The translations under genes were made by a program, and so were the position numbers. DNA of 64,000 nucleotides from Chryseobacterium candidae (GTDB lineage: Bacteria > Bacteroidota > Bacteroidia > Flavobacteriales > Weeksellaceae): positions 62,001-126,000 of the forward strand of contig NZ_SDLV01000012.1 of NCBI RefSeq assembly GCF_004916905.1, given 5' to 3'. The notes beneath the pieces were generated by a model. That model searched no databases, was not told the origin of the DNA, and was given only the letters and a program-made list of their open reading frames with translations. Within the stretch, counting starts at the first letter, position 1; every line of letters begins with the position of its first letter. Positions 35,316 to 43,946 of the stretch are shown here, one piece after another.

Positions 35316-36590
35316 TCAGTGTTTAAATCTTTCAAAAGCAGCTCTTTCCAGCATTTCTCTATCATCAGGATGCGCAATGCTGATTAGTTCCTGTGCTCTC
35401 TGGCGAAGGTTTTTCCCATAGAGATAAGCCGTTCCGTACTCAGTAACAACATAGTGAATATGACCTCTTGTAGTGACTACACCTGCGCCTTGTTTAAGGA
35501 AAGGAACAATTCTGGAAATTCCCTTTTTTGTTCTTGCGGTAATGGCTATGATAGGTTTTCCGTCATCACTTAAAGCAGCACCACGCATAAAGTCCATTTG
35601 TCCTCCAATTCCGCTGTACTGCAGAGTTCCGATAGAATCTGCACATACCTGTCCTGTAAGGTCTATTTCAATGGCAGAGTTGATGGCTACCATTTTTTTG
35701 TTTCTCATAATGTTGATGGGGAAATTAACTTCACTTACATCACGGAAAGCAAATACGGTATTATCATCCACATAATCATAGAGTTTTCGGGTTCCGAAAC
35801 AGAAACTTGTAATGGTTTTGTTATCGTTGTAGCCTTTGTATTTATTGTTGATCACATCGTCCTGGATCAGGTCAATAACACCGTCACTCAGCATTTCTGT
35901 ATGAATACCCAGATCTTTATGGTTGGTAAGGCATTTCAAAACTGCATCAGGAATAGTTCCTATACCCATCTGAAGGGTTGATCTGTCTTCAATAAGTTCA
36001 GCTACATTTTTTCCTACAAGCATTTCTTCAGGACCTACTTTGGAACTATAATCTATGGTTGGAAGTTCTTCTTCATGCCAAACCAGTTTATGAATTCTGC
36101 TGATGTGGATCATTCCATCTCCGTGGGTTCTCGGCATTCTCGGATTAACGATGGCAACAATGATTTTGGCTGTATCTACTGCGGCCCTTGCAATATCCAC
36201 AGAAGTTCCCAAAGTACAGAAACCATGTTTATCTGGTGGAGAAACAGTGACAATTGCTACATCCAGAGGAAGGATATTCTTTCTGAATAAAATAGGAATC
36301 TCACTTAGGAAAACGGGAACAAAGTCTCCGCGGTCAGAATTCACAGCATCACGCACAGGAGTGGAAACAAATAAAGAATTGATGAAAAAGCTGTCTTTGT
36401 ATTGTGGTTTTGCAATTTCCACATTTCCCTGCTGGGTAATAGAAACCATTTCCACATTTTGCAACCGGCCGGACTGTCTTGCCAGTTCATCAATCAGATA
36501 ATTCGGGGTACACGCACTGCCGTGAAAAAAGACACGGTTTCCGCTTTTTACCGTATATATTGCTTCTTCTGCGCTGATGTAATTATTCAT
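35316..36590 (-). CDS. Acetyl-CoA hydrolase/transferase family protein (class I CoA-transferase)
   Basis: I start at 36590 (MNNYISAEEAIYTVKSG), where the family begins; an in-frame ATG lies 15 codons further upstream. The 424-residue protein resembles 4-hydroxybutyrate or butyrate:acetate CoA-transferases (Cat2 type): SGNRVFFHG at the N-terminus, IGTIPDAVLKCL, the catalytic-Glu segment GIHTEMLSDGV, and GIGGQMDFMRGA. It would move CoA between carboxylates, conserving the thioester. It lies between the hppD and hmgA genes, together with a second CoA-transferase. Confidence 0.88.
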   Translation of the reverse strand: MNNYISAEEAIYTVKSGNRVFFHGSACTPNYLIDELARQSGRLQNVEMVSITQQGNVEIAKPQYKDSFFINSLFVSTPVRDAVNSDRGDFVPVFLSEIPILFRKNILPLDVAIVTVSPPDKHGFCTLGTSVDIARAAVDTAKIIVAIVNPRMPRTHGDGMIHISRIHKLVWHEEELPTIDYSSKVGPEEMLVGKNVAELIEDRSTLQMGIGTIPDAVLKCLTNHKDLGIHTEMLSDGVIDLIQDDVINNKYKGYNDNKTITSFCFGTRKLYDYVDDNTVFAFRDVSEVNFPINIMRNKKMVAINSAIEIDLTGQVCADSIGTLQYSGIGGQMDFMRGAALSDDGKPIIAITARTKKGISRIVPFLKQGAGVVTTRGHIHYVVTEYGTAYLYGKNLRQRAQELISIAHPDDREMLERAAFERFKH

Positions 36591-36747
36591 ATATTGTCTT
36601 TTTAAAAGGGTACTAAGAATATTTTTATAGCTCATAAAAATACCTCTCTTCTTCCAAAGATAATCTTTATAATTTTATATTCATATAAATTTTTTAAGGA
36701 TATTGTAAAGACTTTTGTCATATGAATTAACCTGATGATCTAACAGG

Positions 36748-36787
36748 AAAAAGGACTGAATGCGATGGCATTCAGTCCTTTTTGTTT
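36748..36787. terminator. Terminator after the succinate CoA-transferase gene
   Basis: A 16-base stem (36748-36763 with 36768-36783) with a GATG loop, flanked by A- and T-runs. It follows the minus-strand gene ending at 36810 and separates the two CoA-transferase genes. Confidence 0.88.
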
Positions 36788-36809
36788 TATTTATTGTTTG
36801 ATGTAAATC

Positions 36810-38321
36810 TTAATTAGCAGTTTCTACAGCTGTTTTCTGCTTCATGCTTCCGGTTTCTGCAAATCGTAAATGCCAGCTGAAAGCTTCCTGTAATAAATGA
36901 GGAGTATGACCTCCTTTTTCACAGGCTCTGTCGAAGTAAGATTGTAATTCTTCTTTATAATCCGGGTGAACACAATTGTCTATAATTTTCTGTGCTCTTT
37001 CTCTTGGTGCCAATCCTCTTAAATCTGCCAATCCGACATCTGTTACCAGAATATCTACATCATGTTCTGTATGGTCAGTATGAGAAACCATGGGAAGAAC
37101 GTGGGAGATATTGTTGCCTTTTGAAGCTGCCTGAGTCACAAAAATACTTAAGTAAGCATTTCTTGCAAAGTCTCCGGAACCTCCGATTCCGTTCATGATT
37201 TTTGTTCCACCGATATGAGTAGAGTTTACGTTTCCATAGATATCAAATTCAATGGCTGTATTGATGGCTATCACACCCAATCTTCTGATCAGGCCCGGAG
37301 TATTGGAAATATTCTGAGGTCTTAAAACAAACTTGTCTTTATACTTTGAAAGATTCCCCAACACTCTTTCATAACATTCCTGGGAAACGGTAATGGAAGA
37401 TGCAGATGCAAAGCTTAGCTTACCGGAATCTATCAGATCAAATGTACTGTCCTGCAGCACTTCTGAAAACATGGTGAGATCATAAAAATTACTGTCTTTG
37501 AATCCTGTCAGAACAGCATTGGCTACTTTACCGATCCCTGCCTGAAGCGGAAGTAACCGGTCTGTAAGGCGCCCCAGAAGAACTTCATTTTCAAAGAATG
37601 CAAGAAGGTGTTTGGCGATAGCTGTTGTTTTTTCGTCAGGCTCTGCAATATCAGCAGGGCTGTCTTTACGGTTGGTAAAAACAATGGCTTCAATTTTTTC
37701 AGGATCTACGGGAATGCTTTTTCTCCCGATTTTATTCCAGGGAGCAACAATTGGGATCACATTTCTGTAAGGATAATCTTCTGCCTGGTAAATATCATGA
37801 ATACCGTAGACTTCTTCAGGAACTTCGGTATTGATTTCAATGATCACTTTTTTAGCCAATGCCGCAAAAGTCACAGAGTTTCCCACAGAAGTGGTAGGAA
37901 CAATACTTCCGTCTCTTTCAATATAAGCAGCTTCGATAATGGCTACGTCAATGCTCTGAAGATTTTTAGTGTGAAGAAGCTCGGCACTTTCGCTTAAATG
38001 CTGGTCGATGAAGAGAATTTCACCATTGTTGATTTTATTTCTTAGAACAGGATCTACCTGGAAAGGCATTCTTTTTTTCAGGACGTTGGCTTCAGCCAGT
38101 TTTCCGTCGGTCCCATGGCCTAGTGAAGCTCCGGTCATTAAAGTGATTTTCAGGTCTTCAGTTTTTCCTCTTTCTGCCAGTGCCGGCAAAATGGCTTTGC
38201 TGTCACCTGCTTTTGTAAATCCGCTGGACCCGATGGTCATACCGTCTTTAATGATTTTTACAGCGTTTTCAGCTGTAGTAACTTTTTCGCGTAAGCTTTC
38301 TAATCTGATTCTTTCTAACAT
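36810..38321 (-). CDS. Succinate CoA-transferase / acetyl-CoA hydrolase family (AarC/Cat1 type)
   Basis: A 503-residue class I CoA-transferase of the succinyl-CoA:acetate CoA-transferase group. Motifs: GFTKAGDSKAILPAL near the N-terminus, LPLQAGIGKVANAVLTG, the catalytic Glu in LTMFSEVLQD, GGTKIMNGIGGSGDFARNA, and the C-terminal GLAPRERAQKIIDNC. These enzymes swap CoA between succinyl-CoA and acetate or related acids. Between hppD and hmgA it could help activate acetoacetate or acetate released by the pathway (inference). It has its own downstream terminator. Confidence 0.92.
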   Translation of the reverse strand: MLERIRLESLREKVTTAENAVKIIKDGMTIGSSGFTKAGDSKAILPALAERGKTEDLKITLMTGASLGHGTDGKLAEANVLKKRMPFQVDPVLRNKINNGEILFIDQHLSESAELLHTKNLQSIDVAIIEAAYIERDGSIVPTTSVGNSVTFAALAKKVIIEINTEVPEEVYGIHDIYQAEDYPYRNVIPIVAPWNKIGRKSIPVDPEKIEAIVFTNRKDSPADIAEPDEKTTAIAKHLLAFFENEVLLGRLTDRLLPLQAGIGKVANAVLTGFKDSNFYDLTMFSEVLQDSTFDLIDSGKLSFASASSITVSQECYERVLGNLSKYKDKFVLRPQNISNTPGLIRRLGVIAINTAIEFDIYGNVNSTHIGGTKIMNGIGGSGDFARNAYLSIFVTQAASKGNNISHVLPMVSHTDHTEHDVDILVTDVGLADLRGLAPRERAQKIIDNCVHPDYKEELQSYFDRACEKGGHTPHLLQEAFSWHLRFAETGSMKQKTAVETAN

Positions 38322-38415
38322 GTAATATTGATTTTGTTTTAAACCACCATTACTTAGGATGCGTCATGAAAAATAATGATGGTTAATATGGTAACCATAC
38401 CTCACAAATTTACGA

Positions 38416-38453
38416 AAAAAGACGCTTTAAATAAAGGTTTTAAAGCGTCTTTT
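38416..38453 (-). terminator. Terminator after hmgA
   Basis: AAAGACGCTTTAAA pairs with TTTAAAGCGTCTTT around a 6- to 7-base loop, with A6 on the left acting as the T-run for the minus strand. It lies 40 bases after the hmgA stop. Confidence 0.85.
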
Positions 38454-38492
38454 GTATGTATTCAGTAATACTTTTTGATAATTTTTACTGTT

Positions 38493-39644
38493 TTATTCTA
38501 ACCATGAAGTTTTATATGAAGGATCTTCTACTTTTAAAGCTTCTTCAGTAATTTTTAAAGGACGGAATGGATCTACCATTACCGCATATTCTTCTGTGAA
38601 TTTTTTTCCGATACTTCTTTCCATAGCGCCAGGATGAGGTCCGTGCACAATTCCTCCCGGGTGAAGGGTAAAGTCCATCAAATCAATGTGGTTACGGCTC
38701 ATGAAATCACCTTCTGTGTAGAATAATACCTCATCAGAATCGATATTGGAGTGATTGTAAGGAGCAGGAATAGCCTGTGGATGGTAATCATACATTCTTG
38801 CACAGAATGAGCATACTACGAAATTGTGTCCCTCAAAATTCTGGTGAACCGGTGGCGGTTGGTGAATTCTTCCGGTAATCGGTTCGAAGTTTTTAATATT
38901 GAATTTATAAGGATAAAAATATCCGTCCCAGCCCACCACATCAAACGGATGCGTTGCGTAGATAAAGTCTGTAATTTGGTTTTCTTTTTTTACTTTAATC
39001 AGGAATTCTCCTTTTTCATCTACTGGTTCTTTGAAAGTAGGGGCAATCATATCTCTCTCACAGAATGGAGAATGTTCTAAAAGCTGTCCGAATTCGTTTC
39101 TGTATCTTTTCGGAGTATAAATAGGTGAGTGGCTTTCCAATATAAAAAAGACGGTATCATCAGACTTCAGTTCTACCTGATAGATGGTTCCTCTTGGAAT
39201 AATAAGATAATCTCCGGTCACGAATTCCAGATCTCCTACAAATGTTTTTAAAATTCCTGTTCCGTTATGGACATACAAAAGTTCATCACATTCTGCATTT
39301 TTGTAGAAATAATCCATCGATTTTTTTGGCTTTGCCAATCCCATTTTCAGGTCGTTGTTCATCAAAAGGATTTTTCGGCTGTCCATAAAATCGTCTTCAG
39401 GAGTGACATTCATTCCCTTAAACATTCTTGGAGCAACATTTTTTTCCACAGCGATTTTGGGAGTGACATCTTTCGGCTCACCGATAGATTTAATCTGTGT
39501 AGGGCGGTGGATATGATATAACAGAGAAGAAATACCATGGAAGCCTTCTGTACCGAAAAGCTGTTCATAGTAAAATTGATCTTCAGGAGACTTAAAGATT
39601 GTATGTCTTTTTGGTGGGATATTTCCCGCTAGATGATATCTCAT
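38493..39644 (-). CDS. hmgA: Homogentisate 1,2-dioxygenase
   Basis: A 383-residue iron dioxygenase that opens the homogentisate ring to maleylacetoacetate. The N-terminus (MRYHLAGNIPPKRHT) and the cupin-like core are typical; active-site segments HQPPPVHQNFEGHNFVVCSF, MSRNHIDLMDFTLHPGG and HGPHPGAMERSIG contain the metal His and Glu. It is shorter than the 440-residue human enzyme but normal for Bacteroidota. It is the middle step between hppD and fahA. The isomerase (maleylacetoacetate isomerase) needed before fahA is not in the window. Confidence 0.95.
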   Translation of the reverse strand: MRYHLAGNIPPKRHTIFKSPEDQFYYEQLFGTEGFHGISSLLYHIHRPTQIKSIGEPKDVTPKIAVEKNVAPRMFKGMNVTPEDDFMDSRKILLMNNDLKMGLAKPKKSMDYFYKNAECDELLYVHNGTGILKTFVGDLEFVTGDYLIIPRGTIYQVELKSDDTVFFILESHSPIYTPKRYRNEFGQLLEHSPFCERDMIAPTFKEPVDEKGEFLIKVKKENQITDFIYATHPFDVVGWDGYFYPYKFNIKNFEPITGRIHQPPPVHQNFEGHNFVVCSFCARMYDYHPQAIPAPYNHSNIDSDEVLFYTEGDFMSRNHIDLMDFTLHPGGIVHGPHPGAMERSIGKKFTEEYAVMVDPFRPLKITEEALKVEDPSYKTSWLE

Positions 39645-39666
39645 TTTACTTTCATATGTAGTTTCT

Positions 39667-39674
39667 CAAATTTA
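39667..39674 (-). promoter_or_regulatory. Probable -7 box (TAAATTTG) of hmgA
   Basis: On the minus strand TAAATTTG lies 22 bases before the hmgA ATG, with a TTG (complement of 39692-39694) 17 bases further upstream. Confidence 0.6.
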
Positions 39675-39719
39675 ATCATTTTTCATGAATTCAATCCATC
39701 TATATTTTTAAATGAAGTT

Positions 39720-39748
39720 TTGTATTTGAAAAATAATTGTTAGTTTTG
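39720..39748 (+). promoter_or_regulatory. Promoter of the second TonB receptor operon (TTG-N18-TAGTTTTG)
   Basis: TTG (39720-39722, within TTTTG) and TAGTTTTG (39741-39748) are 18 bases apart. The chosen ATG follows 18 bases later. Confidence 0.7.
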
Positions 39749-39766
39749 TCTAACAATTTTAATTTC

Positions 39767-41836
39767 ATGAAGCGAATATTATTTTCTGTGACTTTTTTAT
39801 CAACCTACTGTTTTGCGCAGGAGACTGACAGTTTGAGTGTACAGTATACTAAAAGTGTGGATTCTGCAAAAGTTATGAAGAGGGAATTTAAGACAAGTAC
39901 CATCGAAGATGTGGTGGTTACCGGAACCATCAAACCGATGAGCAGATCGAAAAGTCCTGTGGCGGTTGAGATTTACAGTCAGAAGTTTTTCCAGAAAAAC
40001 CCTACTCCCAGTATTTTTGAGGCCATTGCGATGGTGAATGGCGTAAAGCCTCAGCTGAACTGTTCTGTTTGTAATACGGGAGATATCCATATCAATGGAC
40101 TGGAAGGGCCTTACACGATGATTTTGATTGACGGAATGCCGATTGTAAGCTCACTTTCCACTGTATATGGTTTGAGCGGAATCCCCAATAGCCTGGTGGA
40201 TAGAATAGAGGTGGTAAAAGGTCCTGCATCTTCTATCTATGGTTCTGAAGCAATGGGAGGAGTGATTAATATTATCACTAAAAATGCATTAACCGCTCCT
40301 CAATTGAGTGTTGATATGATGACGGGTACGTGGAGTGAAAATAATCTGGATCTTTCCACTAAATTCAATGTTGGAAAAAAAGCGGCTTCATTATTAAGTT
40401 TGAATTATTTCAGTTTTCAGGAAAGAATAGATCAGAATAAAGATAATTTCACCGATGCTACTTTACAGAGCAGGATTTCGGTTTTCAACAAATGGAATTT
40501 TAAAAGAAAGGAAAACAGACAGGCAAGTTTTGCGATGAGGTATCTGTATGAAGACCGTTTTGGGGGAGAAATGCAATGGAATAAATCTTTCCGTGGAAGT
40601 GATGAAATATATGGAGAAAGTATTTATACCAACAGGGCAGAGGTTTTCGGTTTGTATGAATGGCCAATGAAAGAGCATATCGTAACCCAGTTTTCTTACA
40701 ACTATCACGATCAGAATTCATTTTATGGATCAAACCCCTTCAATGCTACACAAAAAGTAGCTTTTGTACAGACGTATTGGGACAGAAGTTTCGGGAAACA
40801 TGATATCACTGCAGGACTTACTTTCAAAAGAACTTTTTACGATGACAATACACCGGGAACTTTAGCAGCAGACGGTATCACCAATGCCCCGATGAAATCT
40901 CCTATCTGGGGAGCTTTTATCCAGGATCAGTGGGAAATCAACGATAAGAATACTTTGTTAATTGGCTACAGATACGATTACGATAAAGTACATCATTCTG
41001 TACATTCACCGAGGTTTGCGTGGAAATTCAATCCTAATCCTTATCATACCTTACGTTTCAACTTTGGAACAGGATTCAGAGTGGTTAATTTGTTTACGGA
41101 AGATCATGCTGCATTAACAGGTTCAAGGGAAGTTGTGATAAAATCAGATTTGAAACCGGAAAGATCTGTCAACGGAAACCTGAATTATATCTGGAAAATT
41201 CCTGTAGGTAACCGAATGGTGAATCTTGATGCATCTGCATTTTATACGTATTTCAGTAATAAAATTGTAGGGGATTTTGATTCCGATCCTGATAAAATTA
41301 TTTATGATAATCTCCACGGATATGGAATTTCAAGAGGAGCTTCATTGAATGTGGATTTTAGTTTTCAGTTTCCTTTGAGTGTTAATCTGGGAGTAACATA
41401 TCTTGATGTTTATCAGAAATTTGATAACGAAAATCAAAAAACACAGCAGCTGCATGCCCCAAAATGGAGCGGTACGTATAACCTGACTTATAAATTTCCA
41501 GGTAATCTGACTATAGATTTTACAGGACAGTTCTACGGACCAATGCGACTTCCTGTTCTGGTAAATGACTATCGCCCTGAATATTCACCCTTTTATTCTC
41601 TGGCTAATATTCAGGTGTCCAAGAGTTTCAAATCCGGATTTGAAGTGTATTGCGGGATTAAAAACCTATTCAATTTCAGACCTAAAGATCCTTTGATGAG
41701 ACCATTTGACCCCTTTGATAAGCATGTTGATGATCCTGTCAATAATCCTAATCATTATACTTTTGATACGGCATACGGCTATGCACCCATGCAGGGGATC
41801 AGAGGTTTCATGGGAGTAAAATATACTTTAAAATGA
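39767..41836 (+). CDS. TonB-dependent outer membrane receptor with Cys-x-x-Cys in the plug
   Basis: Start placed at 39767 (MKRILFSVTFLSTYCFAQ), which gives a signal peptide and the right distance to the promoter; an upstream in-frame ATG at 39737 lies inside the promoter. The 689-residue protein has a TonB box-like region (IEDVVVTGTI), a plug (RIEVVKGPASSIYGSEAMGGVINIIT) and a barrel. The plug contains the segment NCSVCNTGDIHINGLEG, a CxxC in an exported domain. The next gene encodes a periplasmic thioredoxin and overlaps it by four bases. This hints at a redox- or metal-linked substrate such as copper; not proven. Confidence 0.92.
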   Translation: MKRILFSVTFLSTYCFAQETDSLSVQYTKSVDSAKVMKREFKTSTIEDVVVTGTIKPMSRSKSPVAVEIYSQKFFQKNPTPSIFEAIAMVNGVKPQLNCSVCNTGDIHINGLEGPYTMILIDGMPIVSSLSTVYGLSGIPNSLVDRIEVVKGPASSIYGSEAMGGVINIITKNALTAPQLSVDMMTGTWSENNLDLSTKFNVGKKAASLLSLNYFSFQERIDQNKDNFTDATLQSRISVFNKWNFKRKENRQASFAMRYLYEDRFGGEMQWNKSFRGSDEIYGESIYTNRAEVFGLYEWPMKEHIVTQFSYNYHDQNSFYGSNPFNATQKVAFVQTYWDRSFGKHDITAGLTFKRTFYDDNTPGTLAADGITNAPMKSPIWGAFIQDQWEINDKNTLLIGYRYDYDKVHHSVHSPRFAWKFNPNPYHTLRFNFGTGFRVVNLFTEDHAALTGSREVVIKSDLKPERSVNGNLNYIWKIPVGNRMVNLDASAFYTYFSNKIVGDFDSDPDKIIYDNLHGYGISRGASLNVDFSFQFPLSVNLGVTYLDVYQKFDNENQKTQQLHAPKWSGTYNLTYKFPGNLTIDFTGQFYGPMRLPVLVNDYRPEYSPFYSLANIQVSKSFKSGFEVYCGIKNLFNFRPKDPLMRPFDPFDKHVDDPVNNPNHYTFDTAYGYAPMQGIRGFMGVKYTLK

Positions 41837-42294
41837 AAAAAATAGCTTTATTTTTAATGTTAGTGCCCTGTTTTTATCTGTCTCAGATGAAGACAGGCAC
41901 TTTTTCTGATCTTGAGATTCAGCAGAAAGAAAATCCGAAGCCGGTTGTGATCCATCTGTATACAGATTGGTGTGCGGTCTGCAAGATTGAGTCCTATCGT
42001 TTGAGTAAAGATAAAGAGGTGGTAAGTATGATTAATGATCATTTTTATTTTGTCAATTTCGAGGCAGAAAAGACGAAGGAGAAAATTCATTTTCAGAATC
42101 AGGAGTTTGAATATCTGCAGAACGGAAATTCCGGAATTCATGAGTTGGCGCTGGCTTTGTCTAAGAATAAAAATCAGCCTGTTTATCCTTTATGGGTATT
42201 TCTGGATAAGCATCAGAATCTGGTGTATTATCAGGAAGGGCAGATGACACCTGAGAAAATGAAGCAGAAGCTGTTGGAAATTTCGGCTTTATAA
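41833..42294 (+). CDS. Exported thioredoxin-fold protein
   Basis: A 153-residue thioredoxin-like protein with a signal peptide (MKKIALFLMLVPCFYLSQ) and the active-site motif WCAVC (about residues 48-52), in the order beta-alpha-beta of the DUF255/thioredoxin_7 group. It should act in the periplasm as a disulfide reductase or isomerase. Its ATG overlaps the TGA of the TonB receptor gene (ATGA), so translation is coupled. The receptor plug contains a CxxC, which is a plausible client (inference). Confidence 0.9.
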   Translation: MKKIALFLMLVPCFYLSQMKTGTFSDLEIQQKENPKPVVIHLYTDWCAVCKIESYRLSKDKEVVSMINDHFYFVNFEAEKTKEKIHFQNQEFEYLQNGNSGIHELALALSKNKNQPVYPLWVFLDKHQNLVYYQEGQMTPEKMKQKLLEISAL

Positions 42295-42299
42295 ATTGG

Positions 42300-42360
42300 G
42301 AGTTTTGCTGGAAAACGCGAAGATTTCTATGTTAATACGCAAGATGGATTTAAATTTTTT
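42300..42360. repeat. Degenerate intergenic repeat fragment
   Basis: Short words AAACGCGAAGATTT and ACGCAAGATGGATTT resemble the GCAAAGATTT repeats at 52980-53040. Non-coding and decayed; the family is inferred from similarity only. Confidence 0.35.
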
Positions 42361-42519
42361 AATGACACAAATTCTTCTCCTTGTAGAAATGGCTGTTTTC
42401 TATTGATGACACTATTATTCTGTGTACTAACTTCCATTTTCCATCTTCCAGCCTCAAATCTTCATTCCTACTGGAATACCATCGCTATTTTCTCTATTTT
42501 TGCTCAAAGTTAAAAAATC

Positions 42520-42954
42520 ATGTCACAATATATCAGACTGGCTGCAGCAGAGGATTATCCAAGAATTATGGAAATATGGGAGTCAGCAGTAAAGGCAACA
42601 CACGATTTCCTTGCTGAAGAAGATTTCAATTATTTTAAAGAAGTGATTCCAAGAGACTATCTTCCTCATCTGGAAGTGTATGTAATTACTGAAAACAGTG
42701 AATCGAAAGGTTTTGCATCAGTAGAGCAAGGCAATCTGGAAATGCTTTTTATTCATAATGACATGCGTGGAAAAGGTTATGGAAAAACGCTTTATCAGTT
42801 TATGAAAGAGAAAACCGGACTGACCAAAGTAGACGTGAACGAACAAAATCCACAGGCCATCGGGTTTTATGAAAAAATGGGTTTCAAAAAAATCGGAAGA
42901 TCAGAGAAAGATGGTTCAGGAAAGGATTATCCACTTATTCATATGAGTCTGTAA
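42520..42954 (+). CDS. GNAT family N-acetyltransferase
   Basis: A 144-residue GNAT acetyltransferase. The acetyl-CoA pyrophosphate loop is RGKGYG (within MRGKGYGKTLYQFM) and the C-terminal strand-helix VNEQNPQAIGFYEKMGFKKIGR is typical; the N-terminus IRLAAAEDYPRIMEIWESAV also fits, like E. coli YiaC/PhnO-type small-molecule or protein acetyltransferases. The acceptor is unknown. The next GNAT gene starts within its stop codon (overlap of one base), so the two are co-translated. Confidence 0.92.
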   Translation: MSQYIRLAAAEDYPRIMEIWESAVKATHDFLAEEDFNYFKEVIPRDYLPHLEVYVITENSESKGFASVEQGNLEMLFIHNDMRGKGYGKTLYQFMKEKTGLTKVDVNEQNPQAIGFYEKMGFKKIGRSEKDGSGKDYPLIHMSL

Positions 42955-43418
42955 TGGAAGATTTTACTTTCAGTCTATTTAATTCCGATCCGGAAATTCC
43001 TTATCATCTCTTGCTGCTGGCGGATGAAACCAAAGAGGCTATTGACCGGTATATTTTCAATTCTGACATCTATCTTTTGCATGACGGTATTGAGGACATT
43101 GCGGTGATGGCACTGTACAAGAACAATGATACAGAGCTTGAAATTAAAAATATCGCAGTCATTGAAAGCTATAGAAGCAAAGGGATCGGAAGCATCCTGA
43201 TCAATAAGGCAAAAGAAATTGCGAAAGAAAATCACTATAAAAAACTGACTGTCGGAACATCGGATACCGGATTCCAACAGATCAGATTTTATGAGAAGAA
43301 CGGATTCGTTCAACGTGGAATCCTGAAAGGTTTTTTTATTGAAAATTATCCGGATCCAATCTATGAAAACGGTTTACAGATGCACGATATGATTATTTTA
43401 GAATTTTCTTTATTCTAA
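42954..43418 (+). CDS. GNAT family N-acetyltransferase
   Basis: A 154-residue GNAT enzyme with acetyl-CoA motif YRSKGIGSILI and GFQQIRFYEKNGFVQRG near the C-terminus. It differs clearly from its upstream neighbour and is not a simple duplicate. It overlaps the preceding GNAT gene by one base, and its stop overlaps, by four bases, the stop of a third GNAT gene that converges from the other strand. Substrate unknown. Confidence 0.9.
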   Translation: MEDFTFSLFNSDPEIPYHLLLLADETKEAIDRYIFNSDIYLLHDGIEDIAVMALYKNNDTELEIKNIAVIESYRSKGIGSILINKAKEIAKENHYKKLTVGTSDTGFQQIRFYEKNGFVQRGILKGFFIENYPDPIYENGLQMHDMIILEFSLF

Positions 43419-43936
43419 AACCTCCTAACAAACGGCTTTTCAATTGTATAAATAACGCCTTTTTGCCCACTAAAATCAAATTCTTTCTCAAAGGTCAACC
43501 CAAGTTTTTGTAATACTTTTATGGAAGCTTTATTTTCAGACATTGCCCTGCCGATAATCTTTTGAAGATTTAATTCGTCAAATCCATAATTAAGGCAGGC
43601 AGCAGCACTTTCTGTAGCGAATCCCATATTCCAGTACTTTTCAAAAAACCGGAATCCGATATCAGTTTCGTTCTTAGATATAGTATATTTTAAGCCACAC
43701 CAACCAAGAAATTCATTGTCAGATTTACTTATAACAGCCCACCTGCCATAACCATTCTCTTTATAATCATTATAATTCCGAAGAAAACACAGTGCTTCTT
43801 CTACATTTACAAATGCTGAATCTCCCGTATAATGTATTACTCTGGGATTGGCATTAAGTTCATAAAAATCAGCGGCATCATCAATCGTGAGTTCTCTTAA
43901 TAAAAGTCTGTTGGTTTCTAATATTTTCTTTACCAT
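43415..43936 (-). CDS. RimJ/RimL-like GNAT acetyltransferase
   Basis: A 173-residue GNAT of the RimJ/RimL group (acetyltransf_3 type): NRLLLRELTIDDAADFYEL at the N-terminus, FRFFEKYWNMGFATESAAACLNYGF with the acetyl-CoA loop, and NKASIKVLQKLGLTFEKEF. It may acetylate a protein N-terminus or a small amine. It converges on the preceding GNAT gene with a 4-base overlap of the 3' ends, leaving no room for a terminator, and lies 10 bases downstream of the LysR gene. Confidence 0.9.
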   Translation of the reverse strand: MVKKILETNRLLLRELTIDDAADFYELNANPRVIHYTGDSAFVNVEEALCFLRNYNDYKENGYGRWAVISKSDNEFLGWCGLKYTISKNETDIGFRFFEKYWNMGFATESAAACLNYGFDELNLQKIIGRAMSENKASIKVLQKLGLTFEKEFDFSGQKGVIYTIEKPFVRRF

Positions 43937-43946
43937 AATTAAATAT

